This document shows, piece by piece, positions 8,013-16,536 of a stretch of DNA of 64,000 nt. The stretch is taken from contig QXYU01000009.1 in NCBI GenBank assembly GCA_009886755.1, forward strand, positions 1 through 64,000, written 5' to 3'. Origin of the DNA: Flavobacteriaceae bacterium (GTDB lineage Bacteria; Bacteroidota; Bacteroidia; Flavobacteriales; Flavobacteriaceae). Positions within the stretch are counted from its first letter, which is position 1. Each line of letters starts with the position of its first letter. The translations under genes were made by a program, and so were the position numbers. Below the pieces are notes generated by a model that was given only the letters and a program-made list of their open reading frames with translations, was not told where the DNA came from and made no database searches.

Positions 8013-9143
8013 ATGCAAATTCTCATCGCTCCTGATTCGTTTAAAGGCAGCCTTACCGCTAGGGAGGTAGCAGAGGCGATGAAACTTGGAGTCAAAGCAC
8101 ACCTACCCAATGCCCAAACACATTGCATTCCTTTTTCCGATGGCGGTGAAGGTGCTTTGGATTTTCTAACACAGCATTTTCCCGGACAGCTTCATCAAGT
8201 AGCCACACAAAATGCACTGGGACACCCTATCGAAGCACCTTTCTATCGACAGAATTCAAAGGCTTGGATTGAACTCTCTCAAGCGGCGGGCTTAACCCAA
8301 ATTCCAGCGGCCAAACGAAACCCTTTAAAAACCTCCACCTATGGTGTTGGCCTTCTCATCAAAGCAGCACTTGAACAGGGTTGCCGTGAGGTATATCTTG
8401 GTATTGGTGGTAGCGCAACACATGATCTTGGCATGGGAATCTTTTGTGCTTTGGGAGGACTTGCTTTGGATACTAAAGGAGTCGCTTTTGTCCCTACAGG
8501 AGGGACCCTCGGAAAAGTTGATCAGCTGGACCTAAGTCAACTGCATCCTGCCACAGCAGATTGGACGCTTCGGGTGGTTTGTGATGTACCCAATCCATTA
8601 TTGGGGGCTACGGGAGCAGCGCAGGTTTTTGCCCCGCAGAAAGGAGCCCATTCCGTCCAACAAAAAACCTTAGAAACCAATACACTGCAATTGAGTAAAA
8701 AACTTCAAAAACGCACATCCCATCCCCTAGCAAGCCTGGAGGGTGGCGGTTCAGCAGGAGGAACTGCTGCTGGAATGCATGCACTGTTTGGAGCTTCTCT
8801 TCAGTCTGGATTTGAAACCTTTTACCACTGGGCTGATCTGGATACCCACTTCCAGAAAGCAACGCTTCTTATTACCGGAGAAGGCACATTAGACGCACAA
8901 AGTTTGGATGGAAAAGTAACTCTTTCTTTGGCTCAAAAAGCCCAAACCTACGGAGTCCCAACCTTGGCCGTTTGCGGTCAATTAAAACTCGATTTCAATA
9001 CTCTAAAAACAGCAGGAATATCTGGCTGTGAGAGTTTGTTAGCAACCACCGGATCGCTACAGGAAGCGCAAAAAAATGCATTTATAGAAGTCCAAAAAGC
9101 CACCCAAAAACTACTTGCCAATTATCTAAAAGCTAACCCATGA
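8013..9143 (+). CDS. Glycerate kinase, GlxK/GarK type
   Basis: A 376-residue member of glycerate kinase family type 1. It begins with the family hallmark IAPDSFKGSLTA (residues 4-15) and has SDGGEGALDFL, LGIGGSATHDLGMG and TGEGTLDAQSLDGK, all typical of the two-domain GlxK fold. It converts D-glycerate to 2-phosphoglycerate (or 3-phosphoglycerate) with ATP, feeding glycolysis. The next gene, a GntP permease, overlaps its stop by 4 bases, so the two are coupled; glycerate is then a plausible transported substrate. About 88 bases separate it from the fructokinase-like gene, long enough for a separate promoter, although I see none. Confidence 0.92.
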   Translation: MQILIAPDSFKGSLTAREVAEAMKLGVKAHLPNAQTHCIPFSDGGEGALDFLTQHFPGQLHQVATQNALGHPIEAPFYRQNSKAWIELSQAAGLTQIPAAKRNPLKTSTYGVGLLIKAALEQGCREVYLGIGGSATHDLGMGIFCALGGLALDTKGVAFVPTGGTLGKVDQLDLSQLHPATADWTLRVVCDVPNPLLGATGAAQVFAPQKGAHSVQQKTLETNTLQLSKKLQKRTSHPLASLEGGGSAGGTAAGMHALFGASLQSGFETFYHWADLDTHFQKATLLITGEGTLDAQSLDGKVTLSLAQKAQTYGVPTLAVCGQLKLDFNTLKTAGISGCESLLATTGSLQEAQKNAFIEVQKATQKLLANYLKANP

Positions 9144-10459
9144 AAACCGACATTCTTCTTTTGTTAGCCTTATTGCTCTGGATTGTTGTAGGAACTTCTT
9201 GGTTGCGTTGGCCTCCCTTTCTAGTATTGCTCCTAGCAACCCTTTTCGGTGCTCTAGGTTTTCGGATTCCTTTCGCAGATATCCCAATAGTGATCGGTTT
9301 GGGTTTTGGAAATACTGCCAAAAAAATAGGCGTATTGATTCTTATTGGAAGTTGGATTGGCGTGTGCCTGGAAGCCTCCGGCGCAACGCTTTCCATCGCC
9401 AGAGCTTTGCTACAAAAACTAGCGCGATGGCCACTTCATTTTGTAGTAGGATTCATTGGTTATTGGGTCTCTATTCCCGTTTTTTGTGATGCCGCTTTTG
9501 TGATTCTTAATTCCCTAAACGATCAATTGGCGCGGGAAAGCAACACTCCTAAAATTGGCTTAACCGTAGCCCTTTCCACGGGACTGTTTGCCACTCATGT
9601 TTTGGTGCCTCCAACGCCAGGACCATTGGCAGCCGCGGCCAATTTTCAACTGAACAATCTTTTTCTTCTTTTTGTTTGGGGTGCTTTTTTAGCACTGATC
9701 CTAACCCTTGCCGGAGCGGCTTATTCCTATTGGATAGGCAATAAAGCCAAAGAACCGATTTCACTTGCAGACTCCGAACCTGCTGCAATGACTGAAAAAC
9801 CACTCCCTGGAATCACCGCTGCATTAATGCCCATTATGCTGCCCATCATTTTAATGGCTCTGGGGACACTCCCAACGCGCAATCCTCTTCTAAAAGAAAT
9901 AATTTCAACGCTTTCCAATCCGAGTGTTGCTCTATTTGTGGGAGGCCTCTTGGGACTACCCTTATTGATTCGTTATACCGAAACATCTCTGTGGCAACAG
10001 CTACAAAAAAGCGGACAACAAGCCCTACCCATAATACTGATTACCGCCATGGGAGGTGCATTAGGGAAAGTACTTCAACAACTCCCCTTGGGCGATTATT
10101 TGTCGGCATTACCTTTTACCAAAAGCTTGGGATTGCTGGTTCCTTTTTTGCTTGCTGCTTTGATCAAAACCGCTCAAGGATCCTCTACCGTAGCCATACT
10201 AACGGCCTCGGCTATTGCCTTTCCTCTATTGCCCGCTTTGGGAATGGATAGTGAAATAGGGAAAGTATGGGGCATTCTTGCCATTGGAACCGGAGCGATG
10301 ACCGTCTCTCATGCCAACGACTCTTACTTTTGGATTGTTTCACAGGTAGGTGGAATTGAACCCAAAAAAGCATTGCGAACCCACACCTTAGCTACGCTAC
10401 TACAAGGCATTCTTGGAATTTTGTTGCTCTTGGCGAGCTATCAATTGATTGGAAAATAA
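9140..10459 (+). CDS. GntP-family permease, probable glycerate or gluconate:H+ symporter
   Basis: A 439-residue polytopic membrane protein with about 12 hydrophobic segments. GntP-family features include the N-terminal PF-type half, the loop THVLVPPTPGPLAAA (about residues 152-166), IKTAQGSSTVAILTASA and SHANDSYFWIVSQ, in the positions expected for gluconate permeases. Family members carry gluconate or related sugar acids into the cell with protons. Because the gene overlaps the glycerate kinase gene by 4 bases (ATGA), glycerate is at least as likely as gluconate here; no gluconate kinase is visible. Its stop codon touches the terminator of the opposite-strand tRNA gene. Confidence 0.88.
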   Translation: MKTDILLLLALLLWIVVGTSWLRWPPFLVLLLATLFGALGFRIPFADIPIVIGLGFGNTAKKIGVLILIGSWIGVCLEASGATLSIARALLQKLARWPLHFVVGFIGYWVSIPVFCDAAFVILNSLNDQLARESNTPKIGLTVALSTGLFATHVLVPPTPGPLAAAANFQLNNLFLLFVWGAFLALILTLAGAAYSYWIGNKAKEPISLADSEPAAMTEKPLPGITAALMPIMLPIILMALGTLPTRNPLLKEIISTLSNPSVALFVGGLLGLPLLIRYTETSLWQQLQKSGQQALPIILITAMGGALGKVLQQLPLGDYLSALPFTKSLGLLVPFLLAALIKTAQGSSTVAILTASAIAFPLLPALGMDSEIGKVWGILAIGTGAMTVSHANDSYFWIVSQVGGIEPKKALRTHTLATLLQGILGILLLLASYQLIGK

Positions 10460-10486
10460 AAAAGCCCTCCGTTTTACTGGAAAGCT
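10457..10486 (-). terminator. Intrinsic terminator of tRNA-Asp
   Basis: On the minus strand AGCTTTCC (10486-10479) pairs with GGAGGGCT (10470-10463) through eight base pairs including two G-U, around an 8-base loop, followed by TTTTT-A-TTTT. It lies about 50 bases past the tRNA 3' end and its T-run overlaps the stop codon of the opposite gntP-family gene. Confidence 0.6.
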
Positions 10487-10538
10487 TCTCATTAGTTGCG
10501 CAACTGAATCAGTTTCACAACACACAACTTTGTTAAAG

Positions 10539-10612
10539 CGGTCTGGACGGGACTCGAACCCGCGACCCCATGCGTGACAGGCATGTATTCTAACCAACTG
10601 AACTACCAGACC
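10539..10612 (-). tRNA. tRNA-Asp (anticodon GTC)
   Basis: The minus strand folds as a 74-base cloverleaf: the acceptor arms GGTCTGG and CCAGACC pair perfectly, the D-arm contains AGTTGGTTAGAA, the anticodon loop reads CTGTCAC with anticodon GTC, and the T-arm has the standard GGTTCGAGTCC. The discriminator base is G, as expected for tRNA-Asp. The CCA end is not encoded; the next bases are CTT. A strong promoter lies just upstream and a hairpin terminator downstream, so it appears to be a single-gene transcript. Confidence 0.96.
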
Positions 10613-10625
10613 AGGTTAGCGACTG

Positions 10626-10655
10626 CAAATATACATCCCTAATTTGAAATCCCAA
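10626..10655 (-). promoter_or_regulatory. Bacteroidota-type promoter of tRNA-Asp
   Basis: On the minus strand TTG (10655-10653), 19 bases, then a perfect TATATTTG -7 element (10633-10626), 14 bases before the tRNA 5' end. Both element sequence and spacing fit the consensus of the Bacteroidota primary sigma factor. Confidence 0.72.
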
Positions 10656-10684
10656 ACAATTGCTCGGGAAAGAAAACAGGGAAA

Positions 10685-11002
10685 TTACATTGCCGCATCT
10701 AGCGCGTCTGCATAAGCTTGCTTAGGAGCAACACCTACTTGACGGCCGACCAATTCTCCGTTTTTGAAAACCAATACGGTAGGAATATTGCGAACACCAT
10801 ATTTGGCGGCAAATTCTTGATTGGCATCCACATCCACTTTACCAACTACCGCCTTATCTTGGTATTCGGTACTGATTTCGTCAATGATGGGGCCAACCAT
10901 ACGACAAGGGCCGCACCAGGCTGCCCAAAAGTCAACCAATACGGGTTTGTCAGATTGTAAAACAACTTCGTCAAAGCTAGCATCTGTTATCTCTAGTGCC
11001 AT
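10685..11002 (-). CDS. trxA: Thioredoxin
   Basis: A 105-residue thioredoxin with the active site WCGPC (about residues 29-33) preceded by PVLVDFWA, a cis-Pro loop NIPTVLVFKNGE and the closing GVAPKQAY helix. It has no signal peptide, so it is cytosolic, reducing protein disulfides with electrons from thioredoxin reductase. Length equals that of housekeeping thioredoxin 1. It is transcribed from its own promoter between it and dnaE. Confidence 0.95.
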   Translation of the reverse strand: MALEITDASFDEVVLQSDKPVLVDFWAAWCGPCRMVGPIIDEISTEYQDKAVVGKVDVDANQEFAAKYGVRNIPTVLVFKNGELVGRQVGVAPKQAYADALDAAM

Positions 11003-11018
11003 AGTAATATATTTTTGC

Positions 11019-11026
11019 CAAAGGTA
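11019..11026 (-). promoter_or_regulatory. -7 element of the trxA promoter
   Basis: The minus strand reads TACCTTTG, a perfect TAnnTTTG -7 box, 16 bases before the trxA ATG. No TTG lies at the ideal upstream spacing, so the -33 element must be weak. Confidence 0.5.
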
Positions 11027-11089
11027 CAGTATTCATTGAATCTCTTTTAATGCTCCAGCATCAATTTATGTAATACATCTATAAACTTT

Positions 11090-14000
11090 CTAGTTAACCC
11101 GATAGCGAACCTGCTTTTCGTCCAAAAGGTCTAGGAGTTCATTGGTGATATCAAGTTTTAGTTTCCGACTTGTGGTTGTCAGTTTGATGTCTGGGTCCCT
11201 GTGAATCAAGTCCACCATCAGTGTTTTGTCGCCCTTGTGCGGTTGTAGATCGGCTGTCAATTGTTCGATAATTGCGGCATCCAACTGCAGTGCGGGCAAC
11301 TGTAAGGTGAGCTTTTTGGCATGATTCACCAAGGTACTTTGCAACTGTTCAAATTGGAGAAACTGAATTCGGGGTTCTCCTGCTTTTCCCGTTTCTTTAT
11401 TAGTCCAACCCGGCTTGACCATCAACTTGCAGCGCACAAATTGATTAATTCCAATAAAGTGGCGAAACTTCAAATATTCTTCCCCAAAAATTCGAAATTC
11501 AAACTGATCGTCAAAGTCTTCTAACTGGAATTTGGCCCAGCCTTTTCCGTTTTTAGTTTCCAAATGCTCCACGACATTCACAATCCCCGCTACATATATT
11601 TCACGCCCTACCAAAGGATAGAGATCTGACAATAAATGTAAACCCCCATTGGTAAACAAGGCCACCTCTCGCTTAAAATCATCCAAAGGATGGCCCGAAA
11701 TATAAATCCCCACCACTTCTTTTTCGCGCTTTAATCGCTCCAAATTCCCCCAGCTGTCACAAAAAGGAACTTTTAGTTCTTGATAGGTACTGTCATTGGC
11801 AGTACCAAAGAGATTCGTTTGAGACGAATTTTCATTTTCTTGGTACTTGGCTCCAAAACGAATGGCCTTTTCCAAAAACAAAACTCCATCCCCATCAGGA
11901 TTGAAATATTGCGCCCGGTGGATTCCTTTAAACGAATCAAAGCCTCCGGCCAGGGCCAAGTTTTCCATTGCTTTTTTATTGGCGGCACGCAGATCGACCC
12001 TTTTGGTCAAATCAAAAATTGAAGTATAGGGCTCTTCTTCTCGGTTTTCAATAATCGTTTCAACGGCCCCTTTTCCAACCCCTTTGATCCCTCCCATACC
12101 AAAGCGAATCGCTTGGTTGTTGTTAACCGTAAACTTATAAAATGACTCATTGACATCAGGCCCTAACACTTCTAAGCCCATACGGCGGCACTCCTCCATA
12201 AAGAAAGTCACCTGTTTGATGTCATTCATATTATTGGACAATACTGCGGCCATGTACTCCGCGGGATGATGTGCTTTGAGATAGGCTGTTTGGTATCCAA
12301 TCCAAGCATAGCAGGTGGAGTGGGATTTATTAAACGCATATGAGGCAAAGGCCTCCCAGTCTTTCCATATTTTTTCCAACACCTCCTCAGGATGGCCGTT
12401 TTCTTTTCCTCCATTGATAAACTGAGGTTTCAACTTTTCCAGCAGGGCAAAAATCTTTTTCCCCATCGCCTTCCTTAGCATATCGGCATCCCCCTTGGAA
12501 AAACCAGCCAACTGCTGCGACAAACGCATTACCTGCTCTTGGTACACCGTAATACCGTAGGTCTCCTTTAGAAACTCTTCCATCACTGGCAGGTCATAGG
12601 TAATCTCTTCCTGACCGTTTTTCCGAGCCACAAAACTGGGAATATATTCCAAAGGCCCCGGGCGGTAAAGAGCGTTCATGGCTATCAGATCAGCAAACTG
12701 GGTGGGTTTGAGGTCTTTCAAATACTTCTGCATCCCTGCTGATTCATACTGGAAAATTCCAACCGTTTCCCCACGCTGAAATAACTCATAGGTCTTGACA
12801 TCGTCCAATGGAAAGGCATCTGGATCCAGTGTGATGTCGTGTTTGTACTTGACCAGCTTTACCGTATCCTTGATGAGAGTCAGTGTTTTAAGACCCAAGA
12901 AATCCATTTTCAACAAGCCCGCATCTTCCACCACCGAGTTGTCAAATTGTGTCACAAAAAGCTCCGAATCTTTGGCCGTGGCAATAGGGACAAATTGAGT
13001 GATGTCATCTGGCGTAATAATGACCCCACAGGCGTGAATTCCTGTATTTCGAAGGGACCCTTCCAACACTTTGGCTTGCTGAATCATCTCGCCTTGCAGT
13101 CCTGTTTCCTCAGCAATGGCTTTAAACTCTTTGACACGTGTAAATTCATCCGCACGCAAGCTTTTTCGCAATGCCTCCTCTTCTAGGTCAAAAATCTTAG
13201 CCAGTTTCATATTGGGTAAAAGCTTGGCGATATGATCGGCTTCGTTCAGCGATAAGTCCAGTACCCGAGCTGTGTCCCGAATGGACGATTTGGCGGCCAT
13301 AGTTCCATAGGTGATGATTTGTGCCACTTGATTGGCGCCGTATTTATCAATCACATAGTCCATAACCTTGCCACGGCCTTCATCGTCAAAGTCAATATCA
13401 ATATCGGGCATGCTCACACGATCTGGGTTTAAGAAACGCTCAAAAAGCAAGTCGTATTCGATCGGATCCATATTGACAATCCCCAAGCAGTAGGCCACGA
13501 CAGAACCTGCCGCTGAACCACGCCCAGGTCCTACAGAAACATCCATGTCACGCGCAGCAGCGATAAGGTCTTGGACAATTAGAAAATAGCCCGGATATCC
13601 CGTGTTGGCAATAACTTCCAATTCAAAATTGAGACGCTCTTCAATTTCAGCAGTCAGTGATTCGTAGCGTTTTTTGGCCCCTTCATAGGTCAAATACCGT
13701 AAGTAATTGTTTTCTCCTTTTTTTCCATCGGTATCGTCAGCCACTTGGAATTTTTCAGGGATATCAAACTTGGGTAACAGCACCTCCCGGGCCAAGTCGT
13801 AGGGTTCAATTTTTTCAATCAGTGCTTCCAAGTTTAGAATGGCCTCCGGCACATCTCTAAAAAGTGCCTTCATTTCTTCGGGCGACTTGAAATAATATTC
13901 TTGATTGGGGAAACCATAGCGATACCCGCGACCCCTTCCAATAGGTGTGGCTTGTTTTTCCCCTTCTTTCAAGCAAAGTAAAATATCGTGAGCATTGGCC

Positions 14001-15415
14001 TCTTCCTTGGCCACATAGTACGTATTGTTGGTCGCAATCAGTGGGATTTGGTGTTTTTGAGACCATTCAATCAGTACGGTATTGACTCGTTCCTCGTCTT
14101 CTTGTCCGTGCCGCATCAATTCAATATAGAAATCTGCGCCAAACTCTTTTTGCCACCAAAGCAAGGCCTCTTCTGCTTGGGTGTTTCCCACATTCAACAC
14201 TTTGGAGGGCACCTCTCCGTAAAGATTCCCTGTCAACACAATCAGATCCTCTTTGTATTGCGCAACAATCTCCCTGTCAATCCGTGGCACATAATAAAAC
14301 CCATCGGTATAGGCCAAGGACGTCATTTTGATTAAATTCTGATAGCCTTTTTTGTTTTTTGCCAAAAAAACAATCTGATAGCCGTTGTCTTTTCGAGAAC
14401 GATCTTTGTGGTTTTCACACACATAAAATTCGCACCCCAGAATCGGTTTTATCTGCGCTTCGGGAGCCGTGTCTGCATTGTGATTTTTGATCGCCTTGAC
14501 AAAGTGGAACGCGCCCATCAAATTAGCGTGATCTGTAAGTGCTAAAGCGGGCATATTGTGAGCAGCCGCTGCATCTACAAGCTGTGAAACGCGCGAGGTC
14601 GCTTGAAGAACGGAAAACTGTGAATGGTTGTGCAAATGGGCAAAGGGCGCCGCTTCCAAAGCACTAAGAGCTTCTTGCGAAATAGGTCCTTTGGGGGTAG
14701 CTGCTGGAGCTGCTTCTGTAGCCAATTGCTTTGAGGCAGCCTTCAGATTTTGATGCTTTAACCCAATCAGAGGCACGCCCTCTGGAAACGTCGTTTCAAT
14801 GGGTGTGGCACTGTCTTCTCCTTCCAGTACTGCTGGGTGCAGTAGGGTCTGCCGTAGCAATTCCAAAAAGGCGCGGCTGGTAGCCTCTACATCTGCGGTG
14901 GCGTTGTGGGCTTCTTCAAAGCGACTTTGAAAAAGAAAATCATACAACTCGCTAAGGGTTGGGAGTTTAAATTTTCCCCCACGCCCTCCGGGCAATTCAC
15001 ACAAAGCAGCCGTTTCCTCCGTACAGGTGTCAATAAAAGAATGTTTCTCTAAAGGATCGGCTCCCAAAACCCGATGGAATTCTGCTCCCATAATATTGCG
15101 GTCAAACGAAATATTATGCCCTACCACATGAGTGGCTTGCCACAAAGCCGCAGTAAATTTTTCCAGCACTTCGGCCAAGGGAATACCTTCTGCAGTGGCC
15201 AGAGCCGTAGAGATACCATGCACCTGCTCTGACTCGTAAGGGATCGTAAAGCCTTCGGGTTGAATTAGATAGTCTTGATGATCGATGCATTCCCCAGCTG
15301 TATTGTGCAATTGCCAGGCAATCTGAATACAGCGCGGCCAGTTATCCGCATCCGTGAGCGGCGCATTCCAGCGTTTGGGCAAGCCCGTTGTTTCCGTATC
15401 AAAGATCAAATACAT
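11090..15415 (-). CDS. dnaE: DNA polymerase III alpha subunit with fused N-terminal DEDD exonuclease domain
   Basis: A 1441-residue replicative polymerase. Residues 1-190 form a DEDDh 3'-5' exonuclease: FDTETTGL (5-12), the HNISFDRNIM motif and HNATADVEAT with its His and Asp. A linker follows, then the PHP domain starting AHLHNHSQFSVL with ALTDHANLMG. The polymerase core has the SVGPGRGSAAGS loop, and PDIDIDFDDEGRG holds two of the catalytic Asp residues. C-terminal parts include the helix-hairpin-helix region (GMGGIKGVGKGA) and an OB domain (EIYVAGIVNVVE). Such an epsilon-like proofreading domain fused to DnaE is known in Bacteroidota; in E. coli it is a separate protein, DnaQ. A weak promoter (TTG, 18 bases, TATTTTCG) lies just before the ATG. 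Confidence 0.96.
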   Translation of the reverse strand: MYLIFDTETTGLPKRWNAPLTDADNWPRCIQIAWQLHNTAGECIDHQDYLIQPEGFTIPYESEQVHGISTALATAEGIPLAEVLEKFTAALWQATHVVGHNISFDRNIMGAEFHRVLGADPLEKHSFIDTCTEETAALCELPGGRGGKFKLPTLSELYDFLFQSRFEEAHNATADVEATSRAFLELLRQTLLHPAVLEGEDSATPIETTFPEGVPLIGLKHQNLKAASKQLATEAAPAATPKGPISQEALSALEAAPFAHLHNHSQFSVLQATSRVSQLVDAAAAHNMPALALTDHANLMGAFHFVKAIKNHNADTAPEAQIKPILGCEFYVCENHKDRSRKDNGYQIVFLAKNKKGYQNLIKMTSLAYTDGFYYVPRIDREIVAQYKEDLIVLTGNLYGEVPSKVLNVGNTQAEEALLWWQKEFGADFYIELMRHGQEDEERVNTVLIEWSQKHQIPLIATNNTYYVAKEEANAHDILLCLKEGEKQATPIGRGRGYRYGFPNQEYYFKSPEEMKALFRDVPEAILNLEALIEKIEPYDLAREVLLPKFDIPEKFQVADDTDGKKGENNYLRYLTYEGAKKRYESLTAEIEERLNFELEVIANTGYPGYFLIVQDLIAAARDMDVSVGPGRGSAAGSVVAYCLGIVNMDPIEYDLLFERFLNPDRVSMPDIDIDFDDEGRGKVMDYVIDKYGANQVAQIITYGTMAAKSSIRDTARVLDLSLNEADHIAKLLPNMKLAKIFDLEEEALRKSLRADEFTRVKEFKAIAEETGLQGEMIQQAKVLEGSLRNTGIHACGVIITPDDITQFVPIATAKDSELFVTQFDNSVVEDAGLLKMDFLGLKTLTLIKDTVKLVKYKHDITLDPDAFPLDDVKTYELFQRGETVGIFQYESAGMQKYLKDLKPTQFADLIAMNALYRPGPLEYIPSFVARKNGQEEITYDLPVMEEFLKETYGITVYQEQVMRLSQQLAGFSKGDADMLRKAMGKKIFALLEKLKPQFINGGKENGHPEEVLEKIWKDWEAFASYAFNKSHSTCYAWIGYQTAYLKAHHPAEYMAAVLSNNMNDIKQVTFFMEECRRMGLEVLGPDVNESFYKFTVNNNQAIRFGMGGIKGVGKGAVETIIENREEEPYTSIFDLTKRVDLRAANKKAMENLALAGGFDSFKGIHRAQYFNPDGDGVLFLEKAIRFGAKYQENENSSQTNLFGTANDSTYQELKVPFCDSWGNLERLKREKEVVGIYISGHPLDDFKREVALFTNGGLHLLSDLYPLVGREIYVAGIVNVVEHLETKNGKGWAKFQLEDFDDQFEFRIFGEEYLKFRHFIGINQFVRCKLMVKPGWTNKETGKAGEPRIQFLQFEQLQSTLVNHAKKLTLQLPALQLDAAIIEQLTADLQPHKGDKTLMVDLIHRDPDIKLTTTSRKLKLDITNELLDLLDEKQVRYRVN

Positions 15416-15534
15416 AAAAACGAAAATATGTATTCCTTTTGGCTTCCAAGACCTTCTTTGGCAGTACTTATCAACGATTTTGATAAAAATATAAACGCTT
15501 GATTTTGTACCTTTCCAAAAAAAGAAAAAGAAAA

Positions 15535-16536
15535 ATGCCGCTGCTGGAATTCACATCCCGTGGCATCTATTGTGCCGCGGCGGATGTTTATTTAGATCCC
15601 TGGAAAAAAGTTGCCAAAGCCCTCATCACGCATGGGCATTCTGATCATGCGCGCTGGGGTCATCAGCAATACATCACGCATCACGATAATGTACCCATCA
15701 TTCAACACCGTCTGGGGAAAATTGTTGTCGCTGGGAAAGCCTATGGGGAATGCTTTAAAGTTAATGGTGTAACATTTTCCTTTCATCCCGCTGGGCATGT
15801 GCCGGGTTCTTCGCAAATCCGTGTAGAACATCGAGGCGAAGTATGGGTCTTTACCGGAGATTACAAATTGGAAAACGACGGCATTTCCACTCCTTTTGAG
15901 CCTGTTCCCTGCCACACCTTTATCACCGAATGCACCTTTGGCCTTCCTGTATTTGACTGGCAAAACCCAACCTTGGTACACCAACAGATCAACCAATGGT
16001 GGGCGGCAAACAAAGCCGCCGGGGTCACCAGTCTTTTGATGGGCTACTCACTTGGAAAGATTCAGCGGTTACTCAAACACCTTGACCCGTGCATCGGTAA
16101 TATATTCACCCACGGAGCCCCAGAAAAAATGACTCAAGTTCTAAGAGCTCAAATTGATTTTCCAGACACCCAGCTTATTACGCGGGAAACCAATAAAAAA
16201 GAAATCCAAGGGAATATGGTCTTGGCTCCACCAGCAGTGATGGGCAGTGCTTGGGCCAAAAAACTTGGAACAATCAGCACGGGCTACGCGTCGGGCTGGA
16301 TGGCTTTTCGCGGAGCACGACGACGACGAGCAGTGGACAAAGCCTTTGTACTCTCTGACCATGCCGATTGGAAAGGGCTTCTCCAAGCCATTGAATCGAC
16401 AGCTTGCGAAAATGTGATCACTACCCACGGCTATACCGATATTTTCGCACAATATCTCCGAGAAAAGGGGTGGAATGCTCGCACTGAAAAAACCCAATAC
16501 GAAGCCGAAACCCCCGAAACGGCACTAACCGAATGA
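15535..16536 (+). CDS. Ligase-associated DNA exonuclease (metallo-beta-lactamase fold)
   Basis: A 333-residue MBL/beta-CASP-like hydrolase. Metal ligands are visible as THGHSDHARWG (the HxHxDH core), AGHVPGSSQI, the GDYK Asp and LSDHADW. It is the first gene of the conserved four-gene 'ligase-associated' set, in which it is annotated as an exonuclease related to mRNA 3'-processing factors. I use the ATG at 15535, since the frame-open start at 15499 only adds a Lys-rich stretch outside the fold. Its TGA overlaps the ATG of the ligase gene by 4 bases, so translation is coupled. Divergent from dnaE, with about 120 bases between the two starts. Confidence 0.9.
   Translation: MPLLEFTSRGIYCAAADVYLDPWKKVAKALITHGHSDHARWGHQQYITHHDNVPIIQHRLGKIVVAGKAYGECFKVNGVTFSFHPAGHVPGSSQIRVEHRGEVWVFTGDYKLENDGISTPFEPVPCHTFITECTFGLPVFDWQNPTLVHQQINQWWAANKAAGVTSLLMGYSLGKIQRLLKHLDPCIGNIFTHGAPEKMTQVLRAQIDFPDTQLITRETNKKEIQGNMVLAPPAVMGSAWAKKLGTISTGYASGWMAFRGARRRRAVDKAFVLSDHADWKGLLQAIESTACENVITTHGYTDIFAQYLREKGWNARTEKTQYEAETPETALTE

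Noticed and set aside
10494-10505. 12-bp palindrome AGTTGCGCAACT downstream of tRNA-Asp
   Set aside because: It lies between the tRNA 3' end and its terminator and has no sign of being an attachment site; no integrase or element borders were found next to this tRNA.
13657-14335. Open frames on the plus strand within dnaE
   Set aside because: They are shadows of the dnaE coding sequence with unlikely composition and no motifs.
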